17,776 nucleotides of DNA, taken from NCBI GenBank assembly GCA_029013165.1, contig JAQXMV010000127.1:1-17776 (forward strand). Direction: 5' to 3'. The DNA comes from Oscillospiraceae bacterium. GTDB taxonomy: Bacteria > Bacillota > Clostridia > Oscillospirales > Acutalibacteraceae. The notes beneath the pieces are model-generated. The model was not told where the DNA came from and ran no database searches. It saw only the letters and a program-made list of their open reading frames with translations. The position numbers and the translations under genes are program-made. Of this stretch, positions 6,678 to 14,641 are shown piece after piece (the first letter of the stretch is position 1; each line of letters opens with the position of its first letter).

Positions 6678-7055
6678 ATGGCATCAGAAAAGATTACTGC
6701 TATTATTGAAGAACTTAAGACCCTCACAGTTCTCGAGCTCTCCGAGCTTGTTCATGCTGTTGAAGATGAATTCGGCGTATCCGCTGCAGCTGCAGTTGTT
6801 GCTGCCGGCCCCGTTGCTGCTGAGGCAGCTGCCGCTGAGGAGAAGACAGAGTTTGATCTCGAGCTTACAGAAGTAGGCGCCAACAAGATCGCTGTTATCA
6901 AGGTTGTTCGTGAGATCACCGGCCTCGGTCTCAAGGAAGCTAAGGAAGCCGTTGACGGCGCTCCCAAGGTCATCAAGGAAGCAATGTCCAAGGACGACGC
7001 AGAAGCTGCTGCTAAGAAGTTTGAAGAGGCAGGCGCAAAGGCTACTCTCAAATAA
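6678..7055 (+). CDS. rplL: 50S ribosomal protein L7/L12
   Basis: A 125-residue L7/L12, normal length. It forms the mobile stalk dimers that recruit translation GTPases. The N-terminal dimerisation domain (KITAIIEELKTLTVLELSEL) is followed by an Ala/Val/Glu-rich hinge (residues about 37-56) and the C-terminal domain with KIAVIKVVREITGLGLKEAK and a VIKEAMSKDDAEAAAKKFEE helix. GGAGGT (6664-6669) precedes the ATG at 8 bases. It is the last gene of the ribosomal block, with a terminator after it instead of rpoB. Confidence 0.97.
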   Translation: MASEKITAIIEELKTLTVLELSELVHAVEDEFGVSAAAAVVAAGPVAAEAAAAEEKTEFDLELTEVGANKIAVIKVVREITGLGLKEAKEAVDGAPKVIKEAMSKDDAEAAAKKFEEAGAKATLK

Positions 7056-7075
7056 TTATTGGTTCTGCAATATCA

Positions 7076-7133
7076 AAAGCCCGCTTTTCAGCGGGCTTTC
7101 AGTCTGTCCGTCCGCAAATGCGGACGGATTTTT
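7076..7133 (+). terminator. Tandem terminator after rplL
   Basis: Two hairpins follow rplL: AAAGCCCGC/GCGGGCTTT (7076-7084 and 7091-7099), then TCCGTCCGC/GCGGACGGA (7107-7115 and 7120-7128) followed by five T. Together they should stop transcription efficiently before the next operon. I see no gene in the 194 bases from 7134 to 7327. Confidence 0.85.
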
Positions 7134-7282
7134 ATATCAGTTAAATAAAGTTGTCGTAATAAGCGCAGATGACACAACAGCGGTTGATAGTGCGGTTCTC
7201 TGCTTTATTATGAGTTACATGAGATCATCATATCCATTCGCCCTGTCGAAAAATGATGTGTTTTTTACATTTTTTAAGCCAA

Positions 7283-7311
7283 TTGACTTGACAATAATTG
7301 ATAATTATATA
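7283..7311 (+). promoter_or_regulatory. Probable promoter of the GH2 operon
   Basis: TTGACT (7283-7288), a 17-base spacer and TATATA (7306-7311) give a plausible sigma-A-type promoter. A second overlapping -35-like TTGACA (7288-7293) is less well spaced. The expected start near 7318 would leave a leader of about 60 bases before the ribosome-binding site at 7362-7368. Confidence 0.55.
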
Positions 7312-7327
7312 AACAAGTAATATCTCT

Positions 7328-10300
7328 ATGTCTATAAACTCTATGGTTCATTCAAAGTTACAGGAAGGTGTGAATTATGAACAAACAAATCTTGCACAAA
7401 AAGGTGCGTTCAAAAAACTCACGGCACTGTTTCTGTGCATACTGATGGTGATGTCAGCTGTACCGTCGAGCTTGAATGTACTGGCCGCAGGTTCTTCGTC
7501 TCTTTCAGGGTCAAGTGTTGTCTCCAATGCGAGACTGGAGTTAAGCTTTAATAAGAATTGGAAGTTTAACCTCGGTGATGTCGGCGGCGCACAGGCCAAG
7601 GCTTTCGATGACAGTACATGGAAAAATGTACAGTTACCTCACGATTTCAGTATCAGTCAGGACTTTACCAATGACGGCACTGAGGTGGAATCCGGTAATT
7701 TACCCGGTGGTACAGGCTGGTATCGGAAGATGTTTACTATGCCTGCCGATTATGCCGGCAAAGAGGTCATTCTGAATTTTGACGGCGCCTATAACAATGC
7801 CTATGTCTATGTCAACGGACAGCTGGTTTGCGAAAACCATTACGGCTACAACTCGTTTTCTGTTAATATCAGCGATTACATAGTATGCAACGGAACCACA
7901 TGGAATATCGTTGCCGTGAAAGTTGTCAGTGAAATGGCTTCCAGCCGTTGGTATCCCGGTGCCGGCCTTACCCGTGATGTGACCATGACCATTGTGAATC
8001 CCGTTCATGTTTCTCTTTATGGTACGAAGGTTACAACACCGACCGCAACAGAGGCAAGCGGCACAATGAACGCCGTTGTAACGGTTCAGAATGAATCGAC
8101 ATCGTCGGCGACGGTTACGGTTATTAATCAGATTCTTGATGCGACCGGTACTGCGATTGGGCAAACGGGCAGCACGGAAACAATTCCGGCATCCTCAAGT
8201 TTAGACGTTTCGGCATCAATATCTCCTTCTAATATTACCTTGTGGGATATTGATAATCCATACCTTTATACACTCAGAACGACTGTTCAGGATTCTGCCG
8301 GAAACGAATTAGATGTTTACGACACCGAGTTCGGTTTCAGAACAATCAACTGGGACGCGACTACCGGCTTCTCACTTAACGGAACTCCCGTAAAAATCAA
8401 GGGTATGTGTATGCACCATGCTCAGGGTGCCCTAGGTGCTGCGCAGGAATATGACGCCATTTACAGACAGGTGAAGATTCTCAAGGATATGGGCTGTAAT
8501 GCGATCCGCACCAGCCATAATATCCCCTCAAGAGTATTGCTTGAAGTCTGTAACGAGCTTGGTATGCTCGTTATGGAAGAGTTCTTTGACGGTTGGGATT
8601 CGCCGAAGAACGCCAACAGCAACGATTTCAGCAAATATTTCAGTGTGAATCTGGAGTCCTCCAATCATGTGATCGGCGGTTCCTCGAGCATGACATGGGC
8701 GCAGTTTGCCCTGACACAGGCTGTCAAGCGTGACCGTAATGATCCCTGCATCATCCTCTGGTCCTGTGCCAATGAGCTGAATCACGGTTCTTCCAATACG
8801 AACTATATGACGATCGCCGCGCAGATCAAGACATGGTTAGATGCTCTCGACACAACAAGACCGCTGACTCAGGGTAATAACCAAAGTTCGATCATGAATG
8901 TTGATACCTATATGGGTGTCATCGGCGGTAACTATTATCCTGCTGCATGGGAAAATTTGAAGAACAACGGAACACTTACTAAGCCCTTTGTCGGAACGGA
9001 AACGGTTTCGGCCATCACTACCCGTGGCGTTTATTCCTATTCGTCAACAAATCAGGGCGGAAAAGTCGGTAACGATCCCTACACGCTTTATTCCTACGAT
9101 AATTCAGCCGTTACATGGGGCAGTGTAGCCGCATTGAGTTGGTACTATGTGGCAAAGAACGATTGGTATTCCGGCGAATTTGTCTGGACGGGCTTCGACT
9201 ATATCGGTGAGCCCACTCCCTGGTACAGCAGCTCAGCCGGCACCTCAACGGTTCCTAATAGCTCCTATTTCGGTGTCATAGATACCGCCGGTTTCCCGAA
9301 AGATCAGTTCTATCTTTACAGAAGCTGGTGGCAGACCAAGGATACCACTCTTCATCTGCTCCCGGGCACATGGGATAGCAGCAATCTTTATCTGAATAAC
9401 AATTACGCATATGTGAATGTATATTCAAACGCTGACCACATTGAGCTTCTCCTTAACGGTAATGTTATTGCAAGAGCGCAGTCAACAACTAATCGCACTG
9501 CCACGAATGGATTTGAATACAAGACATGGACGGAAGAGATTGTTGATTCAACAGTTTGCAACACCAATGAGATTTACAGCAGCACCGGACACGATCTTTA
9601 TGCGCAGTTCGGCGTCAAATATACTGCCGGCACGCTCAGCGTAAAGGCCTATGATTCAAACAACAATGAAATCACTGATACCGTTGGAACAAAGAGTGTA
9701 AGCTCAGGCACGACTGCGGCTAAAATCGTTTCCAAGCTTTGGGGCGAGGATAACTTTACTGCTGATGCAGACAGCTTTGCCTATATCGAATTTGAAGCAG
9801 TGGATGCAAACGGAAACTTTGTCAATGACTATAACGGAACCCTGAATATCAGCGTTAACCAGAACGGTCAAATTATCGGTGTTGATAATGGTTTCCAGGG
9901 AACCGACGACAAATTCCAGCAGTCATCTGTTCTGACCTCAGCCACAACGGCGACCATTCAGATGTTCAACGGCCGCGCTCTTGCTATTGTCAGAACAACC
10001 GAAACGCCCAGTGATGTGGCCGTGACGGCGACTACTAATGATTCCCTCACCGTGGACGGTGTAACATTCACTTCGAGAGCAGAAACAGGAGACGAGCTTT
10101 CCGATGAATTTGAAGAAGTCATTCTTCAGAGCGATCAGTCCTATATCGCTTCTCAGTATGATATCTATGAAATGCTGAAAGCTGAAGTAGAAGCCCTTGA
10201 GGAAGTTACTACAGATGTTCAGTATGTGCTTTATTCCGTCCAGGATACAGGCAGCGGTGTGGATTATCTCCCCTCAGGCGCCTATATTATCACCGGTGCG

Positions 10301-13291
10301 GCAACGAATAGAAATGCAACGGGTGTTATGACGAACAATGTGTTGACCTCCGGTTCGCAACAAGGCTTCTCCTCGGACGGCTCGACAGGCACTCCTAATG
10401 CTGCCTCTGATACATGGTATTTCGAAAGACTCAATAACGGTAAATACTATATATACTATTTTGAAGCCAACCAGAAATGGTATATGAATCTCGGCACAAC
10501 CAATGCCTCTCTGACCAAGAGCGAAACGCCGCAGGAACTGACCGTAACACTCAGCAGCACTAACAGCACCATAACCATCGGCAACGGCTCCCAGTATGTC
10601 AACTATTACGGTTCCGATCCGAAAAACTTTGTTGCCTCCTGGTCAGGCGGCACAGCGCTGACTCTTTACACCACCGACGGCACAACGGTGACCGCCTGGG
10701 ATAAGAACACATCGGTACCTGTTATCGAGGACGGCGTATATATTATCACGAACTTATATAACAACACACTTTATGTTGTTTCCGGCTCTCTTAAGAGTGG
10801 TACGACGAATAAGATCAGCCATACCACCGGTACGCTTACCGACAACGGCAATGTTCTTGATACGGACGCTGCGAATGAATATACCTTTACGAATACCGGC
10901 GCTTCTGCTTATTCCTATTATATTCAGAATTCCTCCGGTCAGTATCTGAATATCGGTACGAGCAACGGTTCGGTCTCATACTCCGATACGCCTCAGGCTC
11001 TGACGGTAGCTGTTCTCAGCGACGGAAGAATCGGTATTTATAACGGCGGCAGTCAGTTCCTTGATAATTACAACAACGAGGGTGTCTTCTCCTCGTGGAC
11101 CAGTACCGTTGCCGGCCTTTCCGAAAACAGAAAGATGACCCTTTACTCAAAGGAAAACGCGACAGCGGCAACTCCTGAGCAGGGTGAGCTTTACAACGCC
11201 TTGAACGACGCGGCAACCTATGTGCCCGGAACCTATGACGCCGACACCTACGATGCTTTGCTTGCCGCTATGGCAGACGGTCTGAGCGTTTATAACAACA
11301 GCGCGTCAACTTCTGACGAATTGACGGCGGCGGCTCAGGCAATCCGTGACGCGATTGCGAACCTGACAACCTCAATCAAAAAGTTCCCGGCAAGACTGAT
11401 CAAATACGGCTCTAATCCTCCAAGCTCAACCCCGTACAGCGGCGGAGGAAGTGATTACAACAATCAGGCTTTCGATGCGATGAAAGCCGCAATTCGTGCG
11501 AATACCGACCTGATGAATCAGATCAAGACACTCATCGATTATGACGGCGCAAGCACAACGTGGGGCGAAGGCTATGCCGATACCGCACTTGATACTGTTG
11601 TTGCCGAGTACGCAAAGATTTACAACCTTTCCTTTGCCGGCTATGCCGTCAGAGGCGGAACAACAAATCTGAATGCTCAGTCGATGAGACAGACTGCATG
11701 GAACTATTGGGATAAGTATAATACACAGGGTGCGGAGGATACGGCTACCGAGGGTGCCTCTATACAGGGCCTTTTCAGCGCTACCCTGAATGAAAACGGT
11801 ATGCCGACTTCTCATGCTGCCTATGACCTTACAAATGGTCTTAGCTATTTGAGTGGTGCCAGCGCTGGTATCACAGCGAATAGAAGTGTTAGCGTAAGTA
11901 TCGACGGAAGCAACAACAAAACTGTAACACTCACTCCCCTTAATAATATCAGTGTTTATGCGCCGGACTTCTTCTCCGCAAACAATGTTGACGGTTCAAC
12001 AACCGGTTCCTACAGTAAGTTCTATTGGAATACCGATTTCCCGTTTATCATGAAGACTGATGAGTTGGGTATTAACACATATATGTATGATTCCTCAGAT
12101 ACCAAGTATATGTTCAGGGCTCAATATGACGATGACGCGCAAACTGCCGTATCGGAACTGATCGAAACCCCTGATTGGAGTGTAAACAGAGCCAACAAAG
12201 GTGCCGGTCAGGGCTTCTTCCCGTTCAACTATCAGCTGGACGGCGATGCCAGTGATGATGTGCTCACCGGTGAGAACGCCATCTATCATTACGGTATGAC
12301 TTTCTCCACCGACTTCTATATTCCGTCGGGCGGAAGATATGCCGGAAGCAATGAGGACATTGTGTTCAACTTCTCCGGTGACGATGATGTTCTGGTTTAT
12401 GTCGATGATGTCCTTGTCCTTGACAATGGTGGTATTCATGGTGCCAGAAGCTGTTCTATCAACTTTACCGAGGCTTCCGTTTCCTATCAGTACGCTATGG
12501 ATGTTTCTGACGGTCAGTTAAAGAGCACAGTTGAAAATGCTGTGAAATACACTTACGGCGAAACCAATGAGGGTATCAGCACAGACAATCAGGCGGCCAT
12601 CAACTATCTGCACGAAGTTTTGACAGACGGTCAGACCCATACGTTCTCTTTCTTCTATCTGGAGCGTGGTTCAACAGACTCGAACTGTAAGATTACCTTT
12701 AACCTTCAGCAGGTTTCCGACCATATTACACTTGTTGACCAGACGCTTGTCGCTGATTTCGGTTTGCCGATAAGCTATGATGTAACCACCAATAACACTG
12801 TTTCTCAGGATGCCATTGATAAGGGTGCAGTGGTGAGTTATATCGGAACTGCCGACAGCACTTCCGGTGCAATTTCCTTTGTAAGACCGAGCAACCTGAA
12901 CGATATTCCCGATACGGGAACGCTTCAGGCAAGCGGTACTTACGGCGATTATACCGTGACGAACACCGGCGTTGTGGCCTATAACATTAAAACGACCGAG
13001 TTTAGCGGCAGTGATTCTTTCTATCTCTGCGCCGAAATTTTGGATGACCCGACTTATTCAGGCGGAACGGTATATTATGCCTTTGAAAAAGTTACATTCA
13101 TTCCGGCGACGAATCTGACGGCACCCAGGAAAAAGGGAGTACCCCGAATAGCCAACCCCAAAGCGAAAAAGACGGGGAGACAAGCATCATTGTTTCAACA
13201 GCTTCCGAGGAAACAACCAAGAATACGGACAGTGTGCCGGATTATCAGATGGATTCATCCTCCAGCATTACGGTTAAAAATACCGTTGTGA
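7328..13291 (+). CDS. Giant secreted GH2 beta-galactosidase-type protein with fibro-slime domain (frame broken at both ends)
   Basis: The open frame gives 1,987 residues. In order: signal peptide (about 27-54, KKLTALFLCILMVMSAVPSS); GH2 sugar-binding domain (about 70-225, with GWYRK and SRWYPGAGL); Ig-like domain (to about 340); GH2 TIM barrel (about 345-670, acid/base Glu483 in SCANE, nucleophile Glu558 in GTETV, then GEFVWTGFDYIGEPTPW); DUF4982-like and Big-like domains (to about 950); two related trefoil-like repeats (about 975-1110 and 1130-1275); FIVAR-like helices (about 1285-1350); fibro-slime/PA14-like domain (about 1550-1850, with SGDDDVLVYVDDVLVLDNGG). It probably hydrolyses a beta-galactoside at the cell surface. 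The ATG at 7328 has no ribosome-binding site. The likely true start is ATG 7377 after AGGAAGG, in another frame that joins this one by a -1 shift at 7412-7418. The last 50 residues or so are out of frame; the natural continuation is 13234-13797. Confidence 0.9.
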   Translation: MSINSMVHSKLQEGVNYEQTNLAQKGAFKKLTALFLCILMVMSAVPSSLNVLAAGSSSLSGSSVVSNARLELSFNKNWKFNLGDVGGAQAKAFDDSTWKNVQLPHDFSISQDFTNDGTEVESGNLPGGTGWYRKMFTMPADYAGKEVILNFDGAYNNAYVYVNGQLVCENHYGYNSFSVNISDYIVCNGTTWNIVAVKVVSEMASSRWYPGAGLTRDVTMTIVNPVHVSLYGTKVTTPTATEASGTMNAVVTVQNESTSSATVTVINQILDATGTAIGQTGSTETIPASSSLDVSASISPSNITLWDIDNPYLYTLRTTVQDSAGNELDVYDTEFGFRTINWDATTGFSLNGTPVKIKGMCMHHAQGALGAAQEYDAIYRQVKILKDMGCNAIRTSHNIPSRVLLEVCNELGMLVMEEFFDGWDSPKNANSNDFSKYFSVNLESSNHVIGGSSSMTWAQFALTQAVKRDRNDPCIILWSCANELNHGSSNTNYMTIAAQIKTWLDALDTTRPLTQGNNQSSIMNVDTYMGVIGGNYYPAAWENLKNNGTLTKPFVGTETVSAITTRGVYSYSSTNQGGKVGNDPYTLYSYDNSAVTWGSVAALSWYYVAKNDWYSGEFVWTGFDYIGEPTPWYSSSAGTSTVPNSSYFGVIDTAGFPKDQFYLYRSWWQTKDTTLHLLPGTWDSSNLYLNNNYAYVNVYSNADHIELLLNGNVIARAQSTTNRTATNGFEYKTWTEEIVDSTVCNTNEIYSSTGHDLYAQFGVKYTAGTLSVKAYDSNNNEITDTVGTKSVSSGTTAAKIVSKLWGEDNFTADADSFAYIEFEAVDANGNFVNDYNGTLNISVNQNGQIIGVDNGFQGTDDKFQQSSVLTSATTATIQMFNGRALAIVRTTETPSDVAVTATTNDSLTVDGVTFTSRAETGDELSDEFEEVILQSDQSYIASQYDIYEMLKAEVEALEEVTTDVQYVLYSVQDTGSGVDYLPSGAYIITGAATNRNATGVMTNNVLTSGSQQGFSSDGSTGTPNAASDTWYFERLNNGKYYIYYFEANQKWYMNLGTTNASLTKSETPQELTVTLSSTNSTITIGNGSQYVNYYGSDPKNFVASWSGGTALTLYTTDGTTVTAWDKNTSVPVIEDGVYIITNLYNNTLYVVSGSLKSGTTNKISHTTGTLTDNGNVLDTDAANEYTFTNTGASAYSYYIQNSSGQYLNIGTSNGSVSYSDTPQALTVAVLSDGRIGIYNGGSQFLDNYNNEGVFSSWTSTVAGLSENRKMTLYSKENATAATPEQGELYNALNDAATYVPGTYDADTYDALLAAMADGLSVYNNSASTSDELTAAAQAIRDAIANLTTSIKKFPARLIKYGSNPPSSTPYSGGGSDYNNQAFDAMKAAIRANTDLMNQIKTLIDYDGASTTWGEGYADTALDTVVAEYAKIYNLSFAGYAVRGGTTNLNAQSMRQTAWNYWDKYNTQGAEDTATEGASIQGLFSATLNENGMPTSHAAYDLTNGLSYLSGASAGITANRSVSVSIDGSNNKTVTLTPLNNISVYAPDFFSANNVDGSTTGSYSKFYWNTDFPFIMKTDELGINTYMYDSSDTKYMFRAQYDDDAQTAVSELIETPDWSVNRANKGAGQGFFPFNYQLDGDASDDVLTGENAIYHYGMTFSTDFYIPSGGRYAGSNEDIVFNFSGDDDVLVYVDDVLVLDNGGIHGARSCSINFTEASVSYQYAMDVSDGQLKSTVENAVKYTYGETNEGISTDNQAAINYLHEVLTDGQTHTFSFFYLERGSTDSNCKITFNLQQVSDHITLVDQTLVADFGLPISYDVTTNNTVSQDAIDKGAVVSYIGTADSTSGAISFVRPSNLNDIPDTGTLQASGTYGDYTVTNTGVVAYNIKTTEFSGSDSFYLCAEILDDPTYSGGTVYYAFEKVTFIPATNLTAPRKKGVPRIANPKAKKTGRQASLFQQLPRKQPRIRTVCRIIRWIHPPALRLKIPL
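7412..7418 (+). other. Canonical -1 slippery heptamer or single-base homopolymer deletion
   Basis: The frame from ATG 7377, which has a good ribosome-binding site (AGGAAGG, 7362-7368), reads tcA AAA AAC and then stops at 7443-7445. A -1 shift on A AAA AAC, or a run of seven A instead of six, joins it to the signal peptide KLTALFLCILMV and the giant protein. A small GCAC/GTGC hairpin (7424-7427 and 7435-7438) starts 6 bases after the heptamer, and an AAGGTG sequence lies 5 bases before it. Sequencing error is an equal alternative. Confidence 0.6.
13130..13137 (+). other. Second apparent -1 frameshift in the GH2 gene
   Basis: After residues FIPATNLTAP the frame turns into a basic, unlikely sequence and stops at 13291. 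The -1 frame reads a typical linker (GSTPNSQPQSEKDGETS and on) straight into the 13234-13797 frame; upstream it is closed by a stop at 13084. The switch therefore lies between 13087 and about 13140, most likely in the AAAAAGGG run. With both shifts the span 7377-13797 becomes a whole number of codons (2,141 including stop). Confidence 0.7.
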
Positions 13292-13797
13292 ATCGCAGCT
13301 TAAAAATCGAAAGCATCGGCGAATCCAATGGCGTATTAAGCGTATCGGTTCAGAATGTTTCCGATCAGGATATTGAATATTGTGTATTAAAATGTCATGT
13401 AGATGACAAAGAGGCATCTTTTTCTTTTTCTGTTTTGCCGAAAAACGAGCGTGCAGTTGCTCTTGAAATGAATGGCCTGCCCTATCAAAAAGACATGAAG
13501 TTCTCTTTGTGGAGTATGGAAAACAGAGTGGATTTTGCGCAGGAAATCAGCCTATATGACGATGTTTTTGATGTGAAGTGCGAGGGTAATTACATTGAGA
13601 TCAAAAACAAAACCCAAAATGACATAAGCGGAAAAATCAAGATCTGCTATAAAAATCTTCAAAGCCAAACCCTTTATGGCTCTGACGCTTATCTTCTGAG
13701 CGTTGATGGACTGAAAAGGGGAGAAACCAAACAGATTTTTTCCAGATATCTGGACTCGGAAAAGAGCCGGGTTATTTATATCAAATATGATCAGTGA
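13234..13797 (+). CDS. C-terminal beta-sandwich part of the giant protein, out of frame
   Basis: 187 residues from a nominal GTG at 13234, but the same frame is open back to 13087 and has no ribosome-binding site, so it is best read as the C-terminal region of the upstream protein after a -1 frameshift. It starts as a Ser/Thr/Asp linker, then has two Ig-like beta-sandwich repeats of FxLYD type: VLSVSVQNVSDQDIEYCVLK, and later YIEIKNKTQNDISGKIKICY ending in LSVDGLKRGETKQIFSRYL. Such domains are usual in exported Firmicute proteins. Four cysteines are present (two in CVLKC). No sortase motif, membrane anchor or glycine-rich leader is seen. The stop at 13797 overlaps the start of the next gene (13787), so the two are translationally coupled. 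No enzymatic role can be assigned. Confidence 0.65.
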   Translation: MPDYQMDSSSSITVKNTVVNRSLKIESIGESNGVLSVSVQNVSDQDIEYCVLKCHVDDKEASFSFSVLPKNERAVALEMNGLPYQKDMKFSLWSMENRVDFAQEISLYDDVFDVKCEGNYIEIKNKTQNDISGKIKICYKNLQSQTLYGSDAYLLSVDGLKRGETKQIFSRYLDSEKSRVIYIKYDQ

Positions 13798-14641
13798 ATA
13801 TATAGGATTCGGGAATATTATCTTACAACTGAATTTACCGCAGAAAACCGTAGGAAAGCATTTGTATGACGCTTTTTTCTGTGAACCTCAAAGGCCCGAT
13901 TTTGTGATCAACTTCGATTTTACCGACGCTGTGCTTTGCCCTGACAAGGACAAAATCTCTTTTGATACTTCCGACAAATCGGTTGTCATGATGCAGAAGA
14001 GTTACCGATGCTACTATAAGAACCGCGTCGGCGGCGGTTATTACGCTCTCAGTGAACAGATGATCGGCTCCTCACAGATTGATGTTTCCCTTGACCGATC
14101 CATCAAAGACAAGCTGTGGACAAGGATTATTCTGAACACCATTGGAATTGAAAGCCTGGCTATTCAGAAAGGCGCCGTGGTCTTTCATTCCTCATTCATT
14201 GAAAAAGAGGGGAGGGCCGTTCTTTTCACCGGGCCCTGTTCGATCGGAAAATCTACCCAGGCAGAATTGTGGCATCAGCATCGGGGCACGCCGATCATCA
14301 ACGGCGACAAGACCTATCTTTATCTGGAACAGGGTACGGTTTACGCCTCGGGTCTGCCTTTTTCCGGTTCTTCGGGAATTTGCAAAAACAAGGCCATGCC
14401 TTTGGATTATATGGTGAAGCTGGAAAAGGCCGCCGTCAACGAAATTCAAGAGCTCTCTGCCAAGGAAGCATTTTTTGCTGTCATGAATTCCTGTTATGTG
14501 CCTTACGGCTTTGTGGCGCAATCCAGTGAGATTGTCGCCATAATTGCCGAAAGCAGCAGAATTTGCCGTCTGTCTTGCTTGCCAGACGTGTCGGCCGTTG
14601 AAACCTTGGAGAAATTTATGCAAAAGGAGAATGAGAAATGA
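13787..14641 (+). CDS. HPr-kinase-like P-loop protein of a maturase-type cassette
   Basis: A 284-residue protein related to the HprK/PEPCK P-loop group. The Walker A GPCSIGKST is at 149-157, preceded by the typical GAVVFHSSFI strand (129-138). PIINGDKTYLYL (169-180) is the usual metal-binding aspartate region after it. The C-terminal helix ends at a VETLEKFMQKEN stretch. The length is close to HPr kinase, but the N-terminal 120 residues are unlike the bifunctional HprK hexamer protein and the phosphorylase signature is not evident, so this is not the catabolite-control HprK. Proteins of this type are found with PqqD-like and radical SAM proteins in RiPP-like cassettes, for instance ScmC of the SynChlorMet cassette, and lasso-peptide-associated kinases. 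It overlaps the preceding frame by 11 bases and the next gene by 4 (ATGA). Its substrate is unknown. Confidence 0.75.
   Translation: MISEYIGFGNIILQLNLPQKTVGKHLYDAFFCEPQRPDFVINFDFTDAVLCPDKDKISFDTSDKSVVMMQKSYRCYYKNRVGGGYYALSEQMIGSSQIDVSLDRSIKDKLWTRIILNTIGIESLAIQKGAVVFHSSFIEKEGRAVLFTGPCSIGKSTQAELWHQHRGTPIINGDKTYLYLEQGTVYASGLPFSGSSGICKNKAMPLDYMVKLEKAAVNEIQELSAKEAFFAVMNSCYVPYGFVAQSSEIVAIIAESSRICRLSCLPDVSAVETLEKFMQKENEK

Noticed and set aside
7134..7327. Possible small gene or remnant of rpoB between rplL and the GH2 gene
   Set aside because: The frames are short, without ribosome-binding site, and none resembles the RpoB start.
13234..13797. Independent gene starting with GTG 13234
   Set aside because: The frame is open well upstream with linker-like coding content and no ribosome-binding site precedes the GTG, so a frameshifted continuation of the GH2 protein is preferred.
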